Shown: positions 1-8,798 of the stretch, one piece after another | Layout of the letters: each line of letters starts with the position of its first letter | Position numbering within the stretch: position 1 is the first letter of the stretch | NCBI RefSeq assembly: GCF_040358255.1 | Contig: NZ_CP132938.1 | Location: 3,224,001 to 3,288,000, forward strand | Source: Tunturibacter gelidoferens | Lineage (GTDB): Bacteria; Acidobacteriota; Terriglobia; Terriglobales; Acidobacteriaceae | Direction: 5' to 3' | DNA: 64,000 nt | The notes under the pieces: model-generated | The model's input: the letters and a program-made list of their open reading frames with translations, nothing else | Databases searched by the model: none | What the model was told of the DNA's origin: nothing | Made by a program: the position numbers and the translations under genes

Positions 1-1144
1 ATCATCCAACGCGGCAAGGCTTGGTATGGCTTCTACCGCAAGGACGTGATCGACGCCACAACCGAAGATGTCCGATCCGTTCGCGTGTGCGTTCGGCTCG
101 GCCTGAAATCGCAGATGACGAAGCTTAAGGCGCGAGATGCGCTGAAAGCTGAGATCGCCAAGCAGACTGGCCAACTCGCGGACGGCAGAATCCTGAAGGA
201 TGGATCTGTCACCTTTGAGTGGTTCGTTCGCAACCGCTACTTTCCGATTAGGCAGGGAGACTGGCGGCCAGAAACGGCGAAGGAAAAGACAGCTCAGATT
301 GAGATCGACCTGATCTCCAAGTTCGGTTCCAGAGCTTTGGACTCGATCGACAAGTTTGAGCTGCAAACGCATGTGAACCATCTGGCAAGGACATACTGCC
401 AGGATCGGGTGAAACAGGCGCGCTCCTATCTCAAGTCCATCTTCGATGAAGCAATTGAGCAAGAGTTCCTGGTCAAAGATCCGACCCGCACGCTGAAGAT
501 TCCCAAGAATCTCCGGCCGAAGGACAAACAGATTCTGACCTGGGAGCAATTGCGAGCGGTACTGAAAGCGGCATCAAAGCGGGATCGCATCCTGCTTATG
601 CTGGACATGACCGACGCGCTTCGCCCCAGCGAACTCTTCGCTTTTCGCTGGAAGTCCTTCGACGACGTGAATACGTTGTCGATCACCGAAACGATCTACC
701 GAAGGAAGATTCGGCCCTTTGGCAAGACTCCAGGGAGCATGACGAAGGTTCATCTGCCGGATGGACTTGCCGCCGAGCTCAGGCAGTGGAAGTTGGAATG
801 CCCAGACCCATCTCCGGACGCGCCGATCTTCCCGAACGCGGACGGCGGATTCCTGGACCCGGCCAACTTCCGGTACAGAGTTTTGAAGCCAATTCGGGAG
901 GCGTTGGAACTCCGAAAAGCTGAATTTTCAGGTGCTCCGGCGGACCATCGCCACCCGGGCACAGAAGCTGGGTTCAGTGAAGGATGTTCAATCGCACCTG
1001 CGGCACTCACGAGCAGATACCACAGCAAACGAGTACATGCAGGAGCTTCCTGAGAGTGTGCAGCAGATGGTAGGAACGGTCTACGCGATGCTCACGTCGA
1101 CGGCAACCGAGCAGCAGCGGGCAGGTAGGTTTGAGCCGGTATAA
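1..1144 (+). pseudogene. Tyrosine-type site-specific integrase, 5'-truncated by the window edge and frameshifted
   Basis: Phage/ICE-type tyrosine recombinase. The reading frame is already open at base 1, so the start lies upstream of the window. Visible parts are a SAM-like core-binding domain (roughly 200-500) and the catalytic domain with the first arginine in a DALRPSELF motif near 615-640. At about 913-920 the frame breaks. The first frame reads on into unrelated sequence and stops at 1053, while the true C-terminus (VLRRTIATRA, HLRHSRADTTANEYMQ) continues in the next frame and stops at 1142-1144. Removing one A from the AAAA run near 915-918 restores ELRKLNFQVLRRT, so this is a one-base insertion, either real decay or a sequencing error. 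The usual HxxR box reads QVLR; I believe this is typical of the subfamily in Acidobacteria, but that is from memory. It sits 85 bp from the 3' end of a tRNA-Val gene, the classical position for an element end. Confidence 0.88.
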
Positions 1145-1152
1145 CCGGCGCA

Positions 1153-1194
1153 GTTGATGCCAGCCGGTAAAGTTTGGCATCAAATGGCATCAAA
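1153..1194. repeat. TGGCATCA iterons between integrase and tRNA
   Basis: A 10-bp unit TGGCATCAAA occurs twice in perfect tandem at 1175-1194. An inverted copy of its first nine bases (TTGATGCCA) lies at 1153-1161. The cluster fills the gap between the integrase stop and the tRNA 3' end, where integrase arm-type or excisionase sites are expected. The binding role is inference; the repeats are seen directly. Confidence 0.6.
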
Positions 1195-1229
1195 CCACTT
1201 CCGCCAATGTCGCTATGTTGTTGATTATA

Positions 1230-1304
1230 TGGTGGGCACAGCAGGATTCGAACCTACGACTTCCACCGTGTGAAGGTGGCACTCTACCGCTGAGTTATGC
1301 GCCC
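1230..1304 (-). tRNA. tRNA-Val (anticodon CAC)
   Basis: On the minus strand the sequence folds as a complete tRNA. The acceptor stem GGGCGCA pairs with TGTGCCC, the D arm contains AGCGGTAGAGT, the anticodon stem CCACC/GGTGG encloses the loop TTCACAC with anticodon CAC, the T arm contains GGTTCGAATCC, the discriminator is A and CCA is encoded (1232-1230). It reads the valine codon GUG. Its 3' end faces the integrase gene, consistent with use as the attachment site of the element that extends left out of the window. Confidence 0.95.
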
Positions 1305-1589
1305 GGAACGGCTTCGGCTGACTACGCGAGCCGCTCGCCTAAGCTTTTGTATAGAATAGCATTCCTCGCTTCTCAAGACCAGATTCCAACTAGCCAGCCA
1401 TTAGTTATGGGCAATACTTGGGTACGGCCTTTCGATGACGGTACAATCGACCAGCAGATGTCCGCTCCCTCTCCGAATTTTGGTCACCGAGACCCCCATG
1501 ATCCCCTTGAGCAAGAAGGCTCGGAGGAGATTCCGGCGAAATTTGATCAAAAGGCGCAACCCCGCGAGAAAGATGGGGTTGAGGATGAT

Positions 1590-2240
1590 ATGGCTACGCT
1601 GGCGATCAATCCGAGACTCTTTGAAAACCTTCAGATTGCAGAGACGCATCGTGCGACCGGCGACTTTGGACAGATGGATGACGCCGCAATCATGCTCGAG
1701 TTGCGCGCCGGAAACATGGCCGGGTTCGATTTTCTCATCCAGAAATACCGCAAGCCCATTGTTCACTTCATGTATCGCATGGTTCACAACCAGGCGGTCG
1801 CAGAAGAGCTGGCTCAGGAGGTCTTCCTCAGGGTCTACCGTTCGCGCGAGACCTATCGTGCCGAAGCTCGGTTCAGTACCTGGCTCTACCGGATCGCCAC
1901 CAACCTTGGCGTCAACTATGCACGCGACACCAGGCACGAACGGACCGCTTCTACCGTCTATCTCGATGAGGCGGATTCCGAAACCGGGACAACGCCCGAT
2001 GTCGCGGACTCTACGCCGGATGTTGAAGCCAAGCTCCTGAGACAGGAACGTCTCAATGCTATTCGCCAGCATGTACTCGCGCTTCCGGAACGGCAACGCA
2101 TGGCTGTACTCATGCACAAGTATGAGGGTATGGATTATAAGCAAATTGGTGACGTTCTCAAATTGAGCGAGTCCGCCACGAAGTCGTTGCTCTTCCGCGC
2201 CTACCAGACGCTGCGCGACAAGCTGAAGGCTTTTGTTTAG
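1590..2240 (+). CDS. RNA polymerase sigma factor, ECF (RpoE-like) subfamily
   Basis: Extracytoplasmic-function sigma factor of 216 residues that directs RNA polymerase to envelope- or stress-response promoters. Region 2 is visible at residues ~45-110 (FDFLIQKYRKPIVHFMYRM, then ELAQEVFLRVYR and FSTWLYRIATN) and region 4 at ~155-210 (LPERQRMAVLMHKYEGMDY, then IGDVLKLSESATKSLLFRA). The frame is open far upstream, through the tRNA. I place the start at ATG 1590 because GAGG lies 5 bp before it and the family domain begins soon after; an ATG at 1458 is possible but has no ribosome site. The anti-sigma gene follows 64 bp downstream, the standard arrangement for a sigma held inactive at the membrane. 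Confidence 0.9.
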   Translation: MATLAINPRLFENLQIAETHRATGDFGQMDDAAIMLELRAGNMAGFDFLIQKYRKPIVHFMYRMVHNQAVAEELAQEVFLRVYRSRETYRAEARFSTWLYRIATNLGVNYARDTRHERTASTVYLDEADSETGTTPDVADSTPDVEAKLLRQERLNAIRQHVLALPERQRMAVLMHKYEGMDYKQIGDVLKLSESATKSLLFRAYQTLRDKLKAFV

Positions 2241-2304
2241 GTTCGCTGGAGTTTTACGCGCGCATCTTTGACGCGCTGCCGAAAAGAAATTGGAAAGGTT
2301 CACA

Positions 2305-2808
2305 ATGATCTGTAAAGACTGCCAATCCGCAATCGTCGATCTTCTTCTGGATCCGGGCGCGCCTGCGAGTCGAGACATGCAAGTCCATATTGAGTCGTGC
2401 CCCGCCTGCGCTCAAGAGTTTCAATCGATGCAGGCTACCTTCGCACTGCTCGATACCTGGCACGCTCCAGAGCCGTCCCCGTACTTCGATCAAAAGCTAG
2501 CTGTGCGACTCCGCGAAGAGCAGACACTTGCGCCGGCCGGTTGGTTCGAGCGGCTTAGGTCTCGTCTGCTTTTCAATACGGGGCGTCAGCTTCGCCCGGC
2601 GCTTGCTGGAGGCCTTGCGTTGGTTCTCTTGTTGGGCGGCGGAGCTGTCGCCAATTTCACCGGATTCCCTCACTCAACCCCCGAGACCTCGGCGACGGTT
2701 CAAGACCTGCAGATCCTCGATAAGAACGATCAAGCGCTGCAAACGATGGATCAACTCTTGCAGGACGACGCTCCGGCCGATGATTCTACCGCCCCGCCCA
2801 GCAGCTAG
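2305..2808 (+). CDS. Zinc-finger (ZAS/zf-HC2) membrane anti-sigma factor
   Basis: A 167-residue protein likely to sequester the adjacent ECF sigma. The N-terminal domain has the ZAS motif H28-x3-C32-x2-C35 with additional cysteines C3 and C6. One membrane segment follows at ~100-120 (LAGGLALVLLLGGGAV), and a short acidic, Ser/Pro-rich tail lies outside. The start is ATG 2305: an upstream in-frame ATG at 2290 would place the purine-rich ribosome site GGAAAGG inside the coding region. It forms a three-gene set with the sigma and the DUF3106 protein downstream. The partner assignment rests on adjacency. Confidence 0.85.
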   Translation: MICKDCQSAIVDLLLDPGAPASRDMQVHIESCPACAQEFQSMQATFALLDTWHAPEPSPYFDQKLAVRLREEQTLAPAGWFERLRSRLLFNTGRQLRPALAGGLALVLLLGGGAVANFTGFPHSTPETSATVQDLQILDKNDQALQTMDQLLQDDAPADDSTAPPSS

Positions 2809-2923
2809 TCTCCCGGGCAGGATGTTCGACTTCAAGAAAATTCGATTGAAGGGAGATGGAACACGATAAGCTGCTCTGAACACAAAGTCTTATGAAACTG
2901 CATTTCTTTTACACGTTGAAAAC

Positions 2924-3571
2924 ATGCCATCTTTCTTTCAGTTACGGCCTTCTGCTCGACTAGTTTTTGCCGGGATGATCCTGTCATCCGCGACGATGAT
3001 TGCTTTGGCCCAGCCGGGACCTGCGCATAGAGCGGGGGTGGCTCTTCGTGCGCCTATTGGTCAGTCGCGTCCAAGCCCTCCTGTGCCGGCGCCAGCGCCG
3101 AAGAGGAATCAGGAACACCTGGCCCAGTGGATGGACCGTCATAGCAACCTTCCTCTTGCGGAACAACAGCGTGCTTTGGAAAATGAGCCTGGCTTCCGCG
3201 ATCTTCCCCCGCCGACTCAGCAGCGCATGCGCGATCGTCTGACGCAACTGAATAACATGTCACCGGAGCAGCGCCGAAGAATCCTTGACCGCACCGAAGC
3301 GATGGAGCGTCTCACGCTGCCGCAACGACAGCAAGTTCGCGGCGCCATGCAGCAACTTGGTGGGCTCCCTGAAGACCGTCGCCGTCTCGTTGCGCGGGCC
3401 TTCCGCGATCTTCGCGAGATGCCTCAACCTCAGCGCCAGGCTATCCTCGACTCTGACCGCTTTCGTGGGCAATTTTCAGATCAGGAGCGGAGCACACTCT
3501 CCAATCTTCTCGCTGTCGAACCATATCTTCCGGTTCGGCGGCCAAATGACGGTACTTCCTACGGAAAATGA
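2924..3571 (+). CDS. DUF3106 domain-containing secreted protein
   Basis: A 215-residue exported protein. It has an N-terminal signal segment (~10-32, LVFAGMILSSATMIALAQ), a proline-rich linker (~45-62) and a long charged helical region rich in Arg, Gln and Leu with repeated motifs such as LPLAEQQRALENEPGFRDLP and MSPEQRRRILDR, characteristic of DUF3106. Its function is unknown; the repeats resemble periplasmic stress-sensor helices of the Spy/CpxP type, which would fit its place beside a sigma/anti-sigma pair, but that is inference. It lies 115 bp after the anti-sigma stop and is followed by a clear terminator. Confidence 0.8.
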   Translation: MPSFFQLRPSARLVFAGMILSSATMIALAQPGPAHRAGVALRAPIGQSRPSPPVPAPAPKRNQEHLAQWMDRHSNLPLAEQQRALENEPGFRDLPPPTQQRMRDRLTQLNNMSPEQRRRILDRTEAMERLTLPQRQQVRGAMQQLGGLPEDRRRLVARAFRDLREMPQPQRQAILDSDRFRGQFSDQERSTLSNLLAVEPYLPVRRPNDGTSYGK

Positions 3572-3601
3572 TTCGGTAGCGCATGTTTTCTACAAGGAGG
3601 T

Positions 3602-3627
3602 AGCCGCCCGAAGGCGGCTATTTTTGT
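3602..3627 (+). terminator. Intrinsic terminator after the sigma/anti-sigma/DUF3106 cluster
   Basis: Perfect 7-bp stem AGCCGCC / GGCGGCT around a CGAA tetraloop, followed by ATTTTTG. It begins 30 bp after the DUF3106 stop codon. Confidence 0.88.
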
Positions 3628-4055
3628 TGCAGGGAAGGGGCAGGGCTATGGGTGAGGGACACCGTCTGCTTTTTGGCCCAGCTTCTAGAGGCTATCTCCG
3701 GAGGTAGACGATCAAGCCAATCAGGATTGCGGCGAGGTGATCGCAAAGTCCAAACAGATCCGAGATATCTCCTGAACGGTCTCCCTCCCCATAGTGGATA
3801 CAGTCTGCGCTGGTCCCGGTTTACTATCCATACAACTTTGGAAGAAGGATTGTGGTTCCTTTGCGCAAGGCGCAGGGGGTGCCCCTTGACCTGGTTGCTC
3901 TGCCCGGCCTAACCTATGGGTATGCACATGCAGCACAGCTTCTGTTGTTGTCGCCACTCCCCGCTGGCCTGACACCTGTGCTCCGGGTCTGCTGTTCAAG
4001 CCGACTCCGATTTAGACTCGTCTCACATAAATCTAAGAAAGAATCGAGATCTTCC
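3628..4055. other. Intergenic region without a convincing gene
   Basis: About 430 bp between the terminator and the thioredoxin-like gene. Frames on both strands are short and lack ribosome sites or recognisable domains. A minus-strand frame ending near 3704 reads like a hydrophobic C-terminus (LAAILIGLIVYLRR) but is closed upstream by stops and has no start codon, so at most it is a gene remnant. The promoter of the following gene presumably lies here; I could not place it. Confidence 0.5.
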
Positions 4056-5300
4056 ATGAAGCTCTTCGCCAGTCTTTTTCTGGTCGCAGTCTCTGCCGTC
4101 GCTCAGGGTTCGAAGCAAGGTGCAATCGTCGGTCCGTGGGTGGGCGATGCTACGGTCCACGGACAGCAGGTTCCTGTTCGTCTCGAAATTACCGGTAGCG
4201 GTAATGGTCTTCAGGCGGCTCTGCTCAACGGCCCGGAACGCAGCCCCGCGTCTGGCGTCAGTTATGTTGGCAATCATCTGGTGGTCACGTTCAACTACTA
4301 CGCGAGGACGCTTGACGCGACGGTAGCTGATGGTCACTTGACGGGGACGTTCGGCACGATTGCTACACGCTATCCGGTCAGTTTGAGTTTGCATGGGGCG
4401 GCTGCTGGCGCGGTTGGAGCGGGGGACCAGGATATTCACGGGGATTGGGAGGTCGAGGTTAAATCGTCCAAGGGCGAGTCGGCGTGGCAGCTTCGCATTG
4501 AACCTGCTGCTCAATCGAACCAGGTGAAGGCGGTGATTCAGCGCATCGATGGAGATACTGGCGCTCTTTATGGAGGCTGGACAGGGCACGAGTATGTGAT
4601 TGGGCACTTCACTGCTGCTGGGCCTGCGCTTTATAGCGTGGCTCCGCAGACGGATGGGACGTTGCTGGTTTCGAATATGCTGCGGGCGGATGTGAATGAG
4701 CAGCAGAATCTTGTCGCTCGCAGGCCTGCACAGGCGCGGGCTGCGGCGCTTCCCGGGATGACGGATCCTACGCAGCAGACTACGGTGAAAGACCCGTCTG
4801 CGCGGTTTGCATTCAGCTTTCCGGATCTTAGCGGGAAGTTGGTTTCTAATACCGATCCGCAGTTTGATGGGAAGGTTGTGATCGTTGCGATTGGCGGGTC
4901 GTGGTGCCCTAACTGCCACGATGAAGCGCCTATGCTCGAGAGCCTTTATAAGCAGTTTCATAACCGGGGATTGGAGATTGTGAACCTGTCGTTTGAAGAG
5001 GCGGACCAGTTGAAAGATCCGACGAGATTGCGTGCTTTTATTGAGAAATATGGGCTTACTTACACGGTTCTGGTGGCGGGTGAGACGGAGCAGTTGAACG
5101 AGAAGATTCCGCAGGGGGTGAACTTGAACTGCTGGCCTACTTCGTTTTTTCTGGGAAGAGATGGGCGGGTGAGGGAGGTCCATGCGGGGTTTGCCGGGCC
5201 GGCGAATCCGCCGGCGCATGAGGCGCTGGTGAAGGAAGTTACTGAGCTGGTGGAGCGGCTGCTTGAGGAACTGGTTCCGACTCAGTCTGCTTCGCGCTGA
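4056..5300 (+). CDS. Secreted thioredoxin-like (TlpA/AhpC-TSA fold) protein
   Basis: A 414-residue exported protein. The signal peptide is at 1-19 (MKLFASLFLVAVSAVAQG). A beta-rich N-terminal half (~25-240) has no family I recognise. The C-terminal thioredoxin-fold domain (~250-400) carries the redox motif WCPNC at about 283-287 followed by HDEAPMLESLY, and the cis-proline region is CWPTSFFLGRDGRVREVHAGF. It probably acts as a periplasmic thiol-disulfide reductase of the TlpA/ResA type. The frame is open 200 bp further upstream; I chose ATG 4056 because the signal peptide starts there. A strong terminator follows, and the gene appears monocistronic. Confidence 0.8.
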   Translation: MKLFASLFLVAVSAVAQGSKQGAIVGPWVGDATVHGQQVPVRLEITGSGNGLQAALLNGPERSPASGVSYVGNHLVVTFNYYARTLDATVADGHLTGTFGTIATRYPVSLSLHGAAAGAVGAGDQDIHGDWEVEVKSSKGESAWQLRIEPAAQSNQVKAVIQRIDGDTGALYGGWTGHEYVIGHFTAAGPALYSVAPQTDGTLLVSNMLRADVNEQQNLVARRPAQARAAALPGMTDPTQQTTVKDPSARFAFSFPDLSGKLVSNTDPQFDGKVVIVAIGGSWCPNCHDEAPMLESLYKQFHNRGLEIVNLSFEEADQLKDPTRLRAFIEKYGLTYTVLVAGETEQLNEKIPQGVNLNCWPTSFFLGRDGRVREVHAGFAGPANPPAHEALVKEVTELVERLLEELVPTQSASR

Positions 5301-5330
5301 TTTTGCGATTGTTTTTAGAAAAAAGTTTGA

Positions 5331-5352
5331 CCCCGGGGAGACCCGGGGTTTT
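5331..5352 (+). terminator. Intrinsic terminator
   Basis: Perfect stem CCCCGGG / CCCGGGG with a GAGA loop, followed by TTTTG and a T-rich stretch. It lies 30 bp after the thioredoxin-like gene. Confidence 0.85.
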
Positions 5353-5534
5353 GCTGTTTTTGCTGAGGTTTTTGAGGGTATTTTGGAAAAACGTGGTGGC
5401 TGGACGTGGTTTTTTGGTGGTGAGAACGTGGTGGATTGCGTGGTAAACGTGGTGGGAAAGATGTCGTTTTTTTGGCGATGAAAAATACGCCAAGTTTTTG
5501 AACTTTATTTTCGGATGGCCCGCCTAGGTGCGGT

Positions 5535-7019
5535 TCAGGTTGTGATGGGTTCGTTGTAGACTCCGAATTCGGCTATGCCGGGAGGGCGGCCGATGCCTTC
5601 GAGGGTGAGGCGAACGCGTTGCGCGGTGACCCGGCGAAATTGGTGGAGCTGGAAGGTGGAGGGGGTTCGACCGTTTAGGATGTCGGTCCACCTTCCGTTG
5701 CCCGTTTCATTGCCCGTTCCGTTGTTCCAGAGTTGCAGACGGTAGGAGGCGATTCTGCTGTCTGGTCCGTACTGCTGGAGGTAACGAGGTTCGACGATGG
5801 AGATCGTGTTGAACGCGGTCGGTCTTTCGAATGCGATCTCGAGCCAGGACGAGTTCTGGTGCTGGTCGCAAACCCCCTGGTCGCAGATCCAAAAGCTGTC
5901 GAACTTGTTATCGTTTGCGAGGTCGGGTCCGATGGTGTCGGGGCTGCTGCTTGCGAAGGATGGCTTGGCGAAGGCGAGGTTGGGGGTCGTGATGGCCACC
6001 GACGGTTGCAGGCGGGGCGCGGTGCCGGGGTGCTTCCAGAGTTGGCCAATCTCCGCGAGGCGCTTGATTGCGTTGTCGTCGAATCGGCCGTCTGTGTTGG
6101 GCGCGACGTTGAGGATGAGATTGCAGTGCTGCTCGTTGAACGGGATGAGCCAGTCGTTCACGATCTGCCGGGCGGAACGAAGTTCCTGCGTGGGGTAGTC
6201 GCGCTTCCAGAACCATTCGCTTTGCAGGGTCGTGGCGGATTGTGAGGGGACGAGGCTGTCGGCGGGAATCTTCTGCCCGGCGTGTTGCTCGTATTGGCGG
6301 ATGTCGGTGTAGTAGAGCGCGGAGCCTGGATACTGGCTGGCGTTGTAGTCGGTGACGAGGCAGTTGGGCTGGAGATGTTTGACGTGATCGTAGATTTCGC
6401 GGAAGGGAAGCTGGTCGTAGGTGATGCGCGTCCAGGGGGCGTTCCAGCCGTCGAAGATCATGGCTGTGATCTCGCCGTAGTTGGTGAGGAGCTCGGTCAG
6501 TTGTGCTTTGATCAACTCGACTTTGCGGGGAGTGATCTGATATGGGCGGATGTCGGCGCGAAGATCGAAGATGGAGAGGTAGAGGCAGACCTTGAGGCCG
6601 TGACGACGGAACGAGTCCACGTAGGCGCGGACGATGTCGTGTTGGAAGGGAGCGTCTTTGACGCTTGGGCTGGTGGTTGCGGTGGGCCAGAGGCAGAAGC
6701 CGTCGTGATGCTTGGTCGAAAGACACCCGTAGGTCATTCCGGCCGAACGAGCTGCCTGCGCCCACTGATCGGTGTCGAGATGCGCGGGGTTGAAGAGTTG
6801 AGGTGAGGCTTTGGGGTCTCCCCACTCGCGCTGCTCGAAGGTGGCCATGTTGAGGTGGATGTACATGCCGAATCGTAGGTCGAGGAACTCCTGCTGGAGC
6901 TGGAGCATCGGCTTGTGGGGCTTCGCCTGTGTTTGCGCGATCAACTGAGTTGCGCTTGGGATCGATCCAGCTGCTGCGATTACGCCGTAGGTGAACTGAC
7001 GCCGATTGATTGCTGACAA
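5535..7019 (-). CDS. GH29 alpha-L-fucosidase-like glycosidase with discoidin domain, Tat-exported
   Basis: A 494-residue secreted glycoside hydrolase. The N-terminal twin-arginine motif NRRQF followed by a hydrophobic stretch indicates Tat export. The GH29 barrel spans ~40-330: the FGMYIHLNMATFEQREWGDP block, the KHHDGF motif, and IFDGWNAPW holding the likely nucleophile aspartate. The C-terminal ~350-490 is an F5/8 type C-like carbohydrate-binding domain. The frame is open to 7091, but that N-terminus would be encoded by an interspersed hairpin repeat. I therefore set the start at the TTG codon at 7019, which has CAGGAG seven bases before it and gives the Tat peptide directly. Fucose specificity is inferred from the family only. 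Confidence 0.82.
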   Translation of the reverse strand: MSAINRRQFTYGVIAAAGSIPSATQLIAQTQAKPHKPMLQLQQEFLDLRFGMYIHLNMATFEQREWGDPKASPQLFNPAHLDTDQWAQAARSAGMTYGCLSTKHHDGFCLWPTATTSPSVKDAPFQHDIVRAYVDSFRRHGLKVCLYLSIFDLRADIRPYQITPRKVELIKAQLTELLTNYGEITAMIFDGWNAPWTRITYDQLPFREIYDHVKHLQPNCLVTDYNASQYPGSALYYTDIRQYEQHAGQKIPADSLVPSQSATTLQSEWFWKRDYPTQELRSARQIVNDWLIPFNEQHCNLILNVAPNTDGRFDDNAIKRLAEIGQLWKHPGTAPRLQPSVAITTPNLAFAKPSFASSSPDTIGPDLANDNKFDSFWICDQGVCDQHQNSSWLEIAFERPTAFNTISIVEPRYLQQYGPDSRIASYRLQLWNNGTGNETGNGRWTDILNGRTPSTFQLHQFRRVTAQRVRLTLEGIGRPPGIAEFGVYNEPITT

Positions 7020-7052
7020 GGCGGGGCTCCTGTTTTCGATAGCTACGGCTTT

Positions 7053-7151
7053 TGTCCTGCCGGACGGGCCCACTGCGCGTGGGGCGGTCACTTCGTGACT
7101 TGTGTACCGGTCTTGGTGAGTGAAGTGCTTGGGGCCTCCCGTTGGTCGGCT
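7053..7151 (-). repeat. Multi-hairpin interspersed repeat, copy 1
   Basis: First of three copies of a ~100-bp repeat. The plus strand shows three successive small hairpins: GTCC-TGCC-GGAC (7054-7065), CCCAC-TGCGC-GTGGG (7069-7083) and GTCAC-TTC-GTGAC (7087-7099). A tail CTTGGGGCCTCCCGTTGGTCGG ends just before the proline dehydrogenase stop codon. Read with the flanking genes (minus strand) it is the 3' untranslated segment of the proline dehydrogenase gene and lies just upstream of the GH29 gene. It is written here in the minus orientation because all three copies follow minus-strand genes. Confidence 0.85.
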
Positions 7152-7161
7152 GAGAAAGAGG

Positions 7162-8121
7162 CTAGTTTTTGAAGAAGTTTTTGGCTAAGAAGATTACGTT
7201 GGCGGGACGCTCTGCCAGGCGGCGCATGAAATAGGGGTACCACTCGGGGCCGAAGGGGACGTAGACGCGGACGCCGAAGCCTTCGGCGGCGAGACGGCGC
7301 TGGAGGTCGCGACGGACGCCGTAGAGCATCTGGAACTCGAAGGCCGACTTGTCGATGTTGTGCTCACGGACGAAGGTTTGCATCTGCTCGACGATGGCTT
7401 CGTCGTGGGTGGCGATGCCGCAGAAGACACCTTTGCCGGTGGTTGAGCTGGAGAAGGTGACCATGCGTTTCATGAGTTTGACGTAGTTGGCGTCGACGTC
7501 TGATTTGGCGGGGAAGGCGATCTCGGGGCCTTCCTTGTAGGCTCCCTTGCAGAGGCGGATGCGGATGTTTTCGTTGAGGAGGCGTTCGGTGTCGGCTTCG
7601 GTGCGGAAGAGATAGGCCTGGAGGACGGTGCCGACGGCTCCGGGGAATTTTGCGGCGAGGTGCTCGGTCATGACGATGGTGGCTTCGGTGTAGGGGGAGC
7701 CTTCCATGTCGATACGGACGAAGGATTGGACGTGGGCGGCGTGCTCGACCATCTCGCCTACGATGCGCTCGGTGAGGGCGGGGTCGAAGTCCATGCCGAC
7801 CTGAGAGAGTTTGACGCTGACGTTGGCGTTGAGGCCGCGGGTGTGAATGGCGTCGAGGAGCTGGTGGTAGATGTCGGCGGACTTGCGGGCTTCGGCTTCG
7901 GTGGTGACGGATTCGCCGAGGGAGTCGAGGCTGACGGCGATGCCTTCTTTGTTGACACGCTGGCAGGCGGCGAGGGCTTCCTCGACGGACATGCCGGCGA
8001 CGAAGCGGCCGGACATCTTTTTGCCTACGGTGGAGCGCTCTGAGAAGGAGCGCAAAGACTTGTTTTGAGAGAGAGCAATGAAAGCAGATCGCAGCAAACG
8101 TGGTACCCCTGAATTCGCCAA
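7162..8121 (-). CDS. Proline dehydrogenase (monofunctional)
   Basis: A 319-residue FAD-dependent proline dehydrogenase that oxidises L-proline to pyrroline-5-carboxylate, the first step of proline catabolism. The PutA-type beta/alpha barrel is recognisable throughout: VSLDSLGESV, VSVKLSQVGMDFD, FVRIDMEGSPY, RLCKGAYKEG, GIATHDEAIV, FEFQMLYGVRRD and VYVPFGPEWYPYFMRRL. The length suits the short monofunctional bacterial form; no P5C dehydrogenase is adjacent. A hairpin repeat (copy 1) begins about 10 bp after its stop codon. Confidence 0.92.
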   Translation of the reverse strand: MANSGVPRLLRSAFIALSQNKSLRSFSERSTVGKKMSGRFVAGMSVEEALAACQRVNKEGIAVSLDSLGESVTTEAEARKSADIYHQLLDAIHTRGLNANVSVKLSQVGMDFDPALTERIVGEMVEHAAHVQSFVRIDMEGSPYTEATIVMTEHLAAKFPGAVGTVLQAYLFRTEADTERLLNENIRIRLCKGAYKEGPEIAFPAKSDVDANYVKLMKRMVTFSSSTTGKGVFCGIATHDEAIVEQMQTFVREHNIDKSAFEFQMLYGVRRDLQRRLAAEGFGVRVYVPFGPEWYPYFMRRLAERPANVIFLAKNFFKN

Positions 8122-8203
8122 TTGGCGCGAGCTCTATTGTTTCACGGGATGAGTGCGAAGGGCGAGGCGGGGGTGGTGCCTCAATGGCGTCGGGAGGGAT
8201 CGT

Positions 8204-8746
8204 CTATTCGGAGGGATGAAGGGGCTGCTCGCCCCAGTGATCGGAGTGGATTGGTTTAACGTTCTGCCAGTCTTTGAGGCCGCCGGCCGACGTTACCTTC
8301 GGCGTCACCAACTGCCGTATCCGCGCCGCGGTTTGGATGGGATAAAGAAGTAAGTAGAGCAAAGCGATGTGGCCGGTACCGGATGTACGGGCACTGAGAA
8401 TTACGGCGACTGCTGCAACGCCGATCAGGAGCCAGCTGGTCCAACTCCAAAGTGGCTTGGCGACCAGCACGCGCACCGGTTCGAGTTCAGCCTCGCTCCA
8501 GATTTCACCCTTGAGGCCACGCTTGAATCGGTGTTCTGCCCAGAGGGAGAGAGCTAATCCGATGGCAAATGGCGCGAAGTATGCGAATCGCAGACGATCA
8601 GTCCACAGGACAGCCCAGAAACCTTCCCCGTTTGCAGTCAGGCGTGGGATATGTACGAAGGACAGGAACCATGTGCTCGCTGCTATCACTGCGCCTGCGA
8701 TGGCCCAGGTTACGAGCTGCTTCGGGTCTGGGCTTCGCTTCGCCAT
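8204..8746 (-). CDS. Hypothetical membrane protein
   Basis: A 180-residue protein of unknown function with about four membrane segments: ~12-32 (WAIAGAVIAASTWFLSFV), ~50-68 (FAYFAPFAIGLALSLW), ~100-118 (WLLIGVAAVAVILSA) and ~123-138 (HIALLYLLLYPIQTA). The loop around 70-92 is charged and the C-terminal tail hydrophilic. I recognise no motif. It lies 82 bp upstream of the proline dehydrogenase start on the same strand, so co-transcription is possible. Confidence 0.65.
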   Translation of the reverse strand: MAKRSPDPKQLVTWAIAGAVIAASTWFLSFVHIPRLTANGEGFWAVLWTDRLRFAYFAPFAIGLALSLWAEHRFKRGLKGEIWSEAELEPVRVLVAKPLWSWTSWLLIGVAAVAVILSARTSGTGHIALLYLLLYPIQTAARIRQLVTPKVTSAGGLKDWQNVKPIHSDHWGEQPLHPSE

Positions 8747-8798
8747 GGCGAGATTATCGACAGCTGTGAGGTGCTCTGAGACCCGGGCGCCAGTAAAT

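Noticed and set aside
3690..3790. Minus-strand hydrophobic C-terminus-like sequence in the gap before the thioredoxin-like gene
   Set aside because: No start codon between the upstream stop and the segment; at most a remnant.
5908..6825. Arg/Pro-rich 305-codon frame within the GH29 gene
   Set aside because: Same-strand shadow of a well-supported GH29 coding sequence, with implausible composition.
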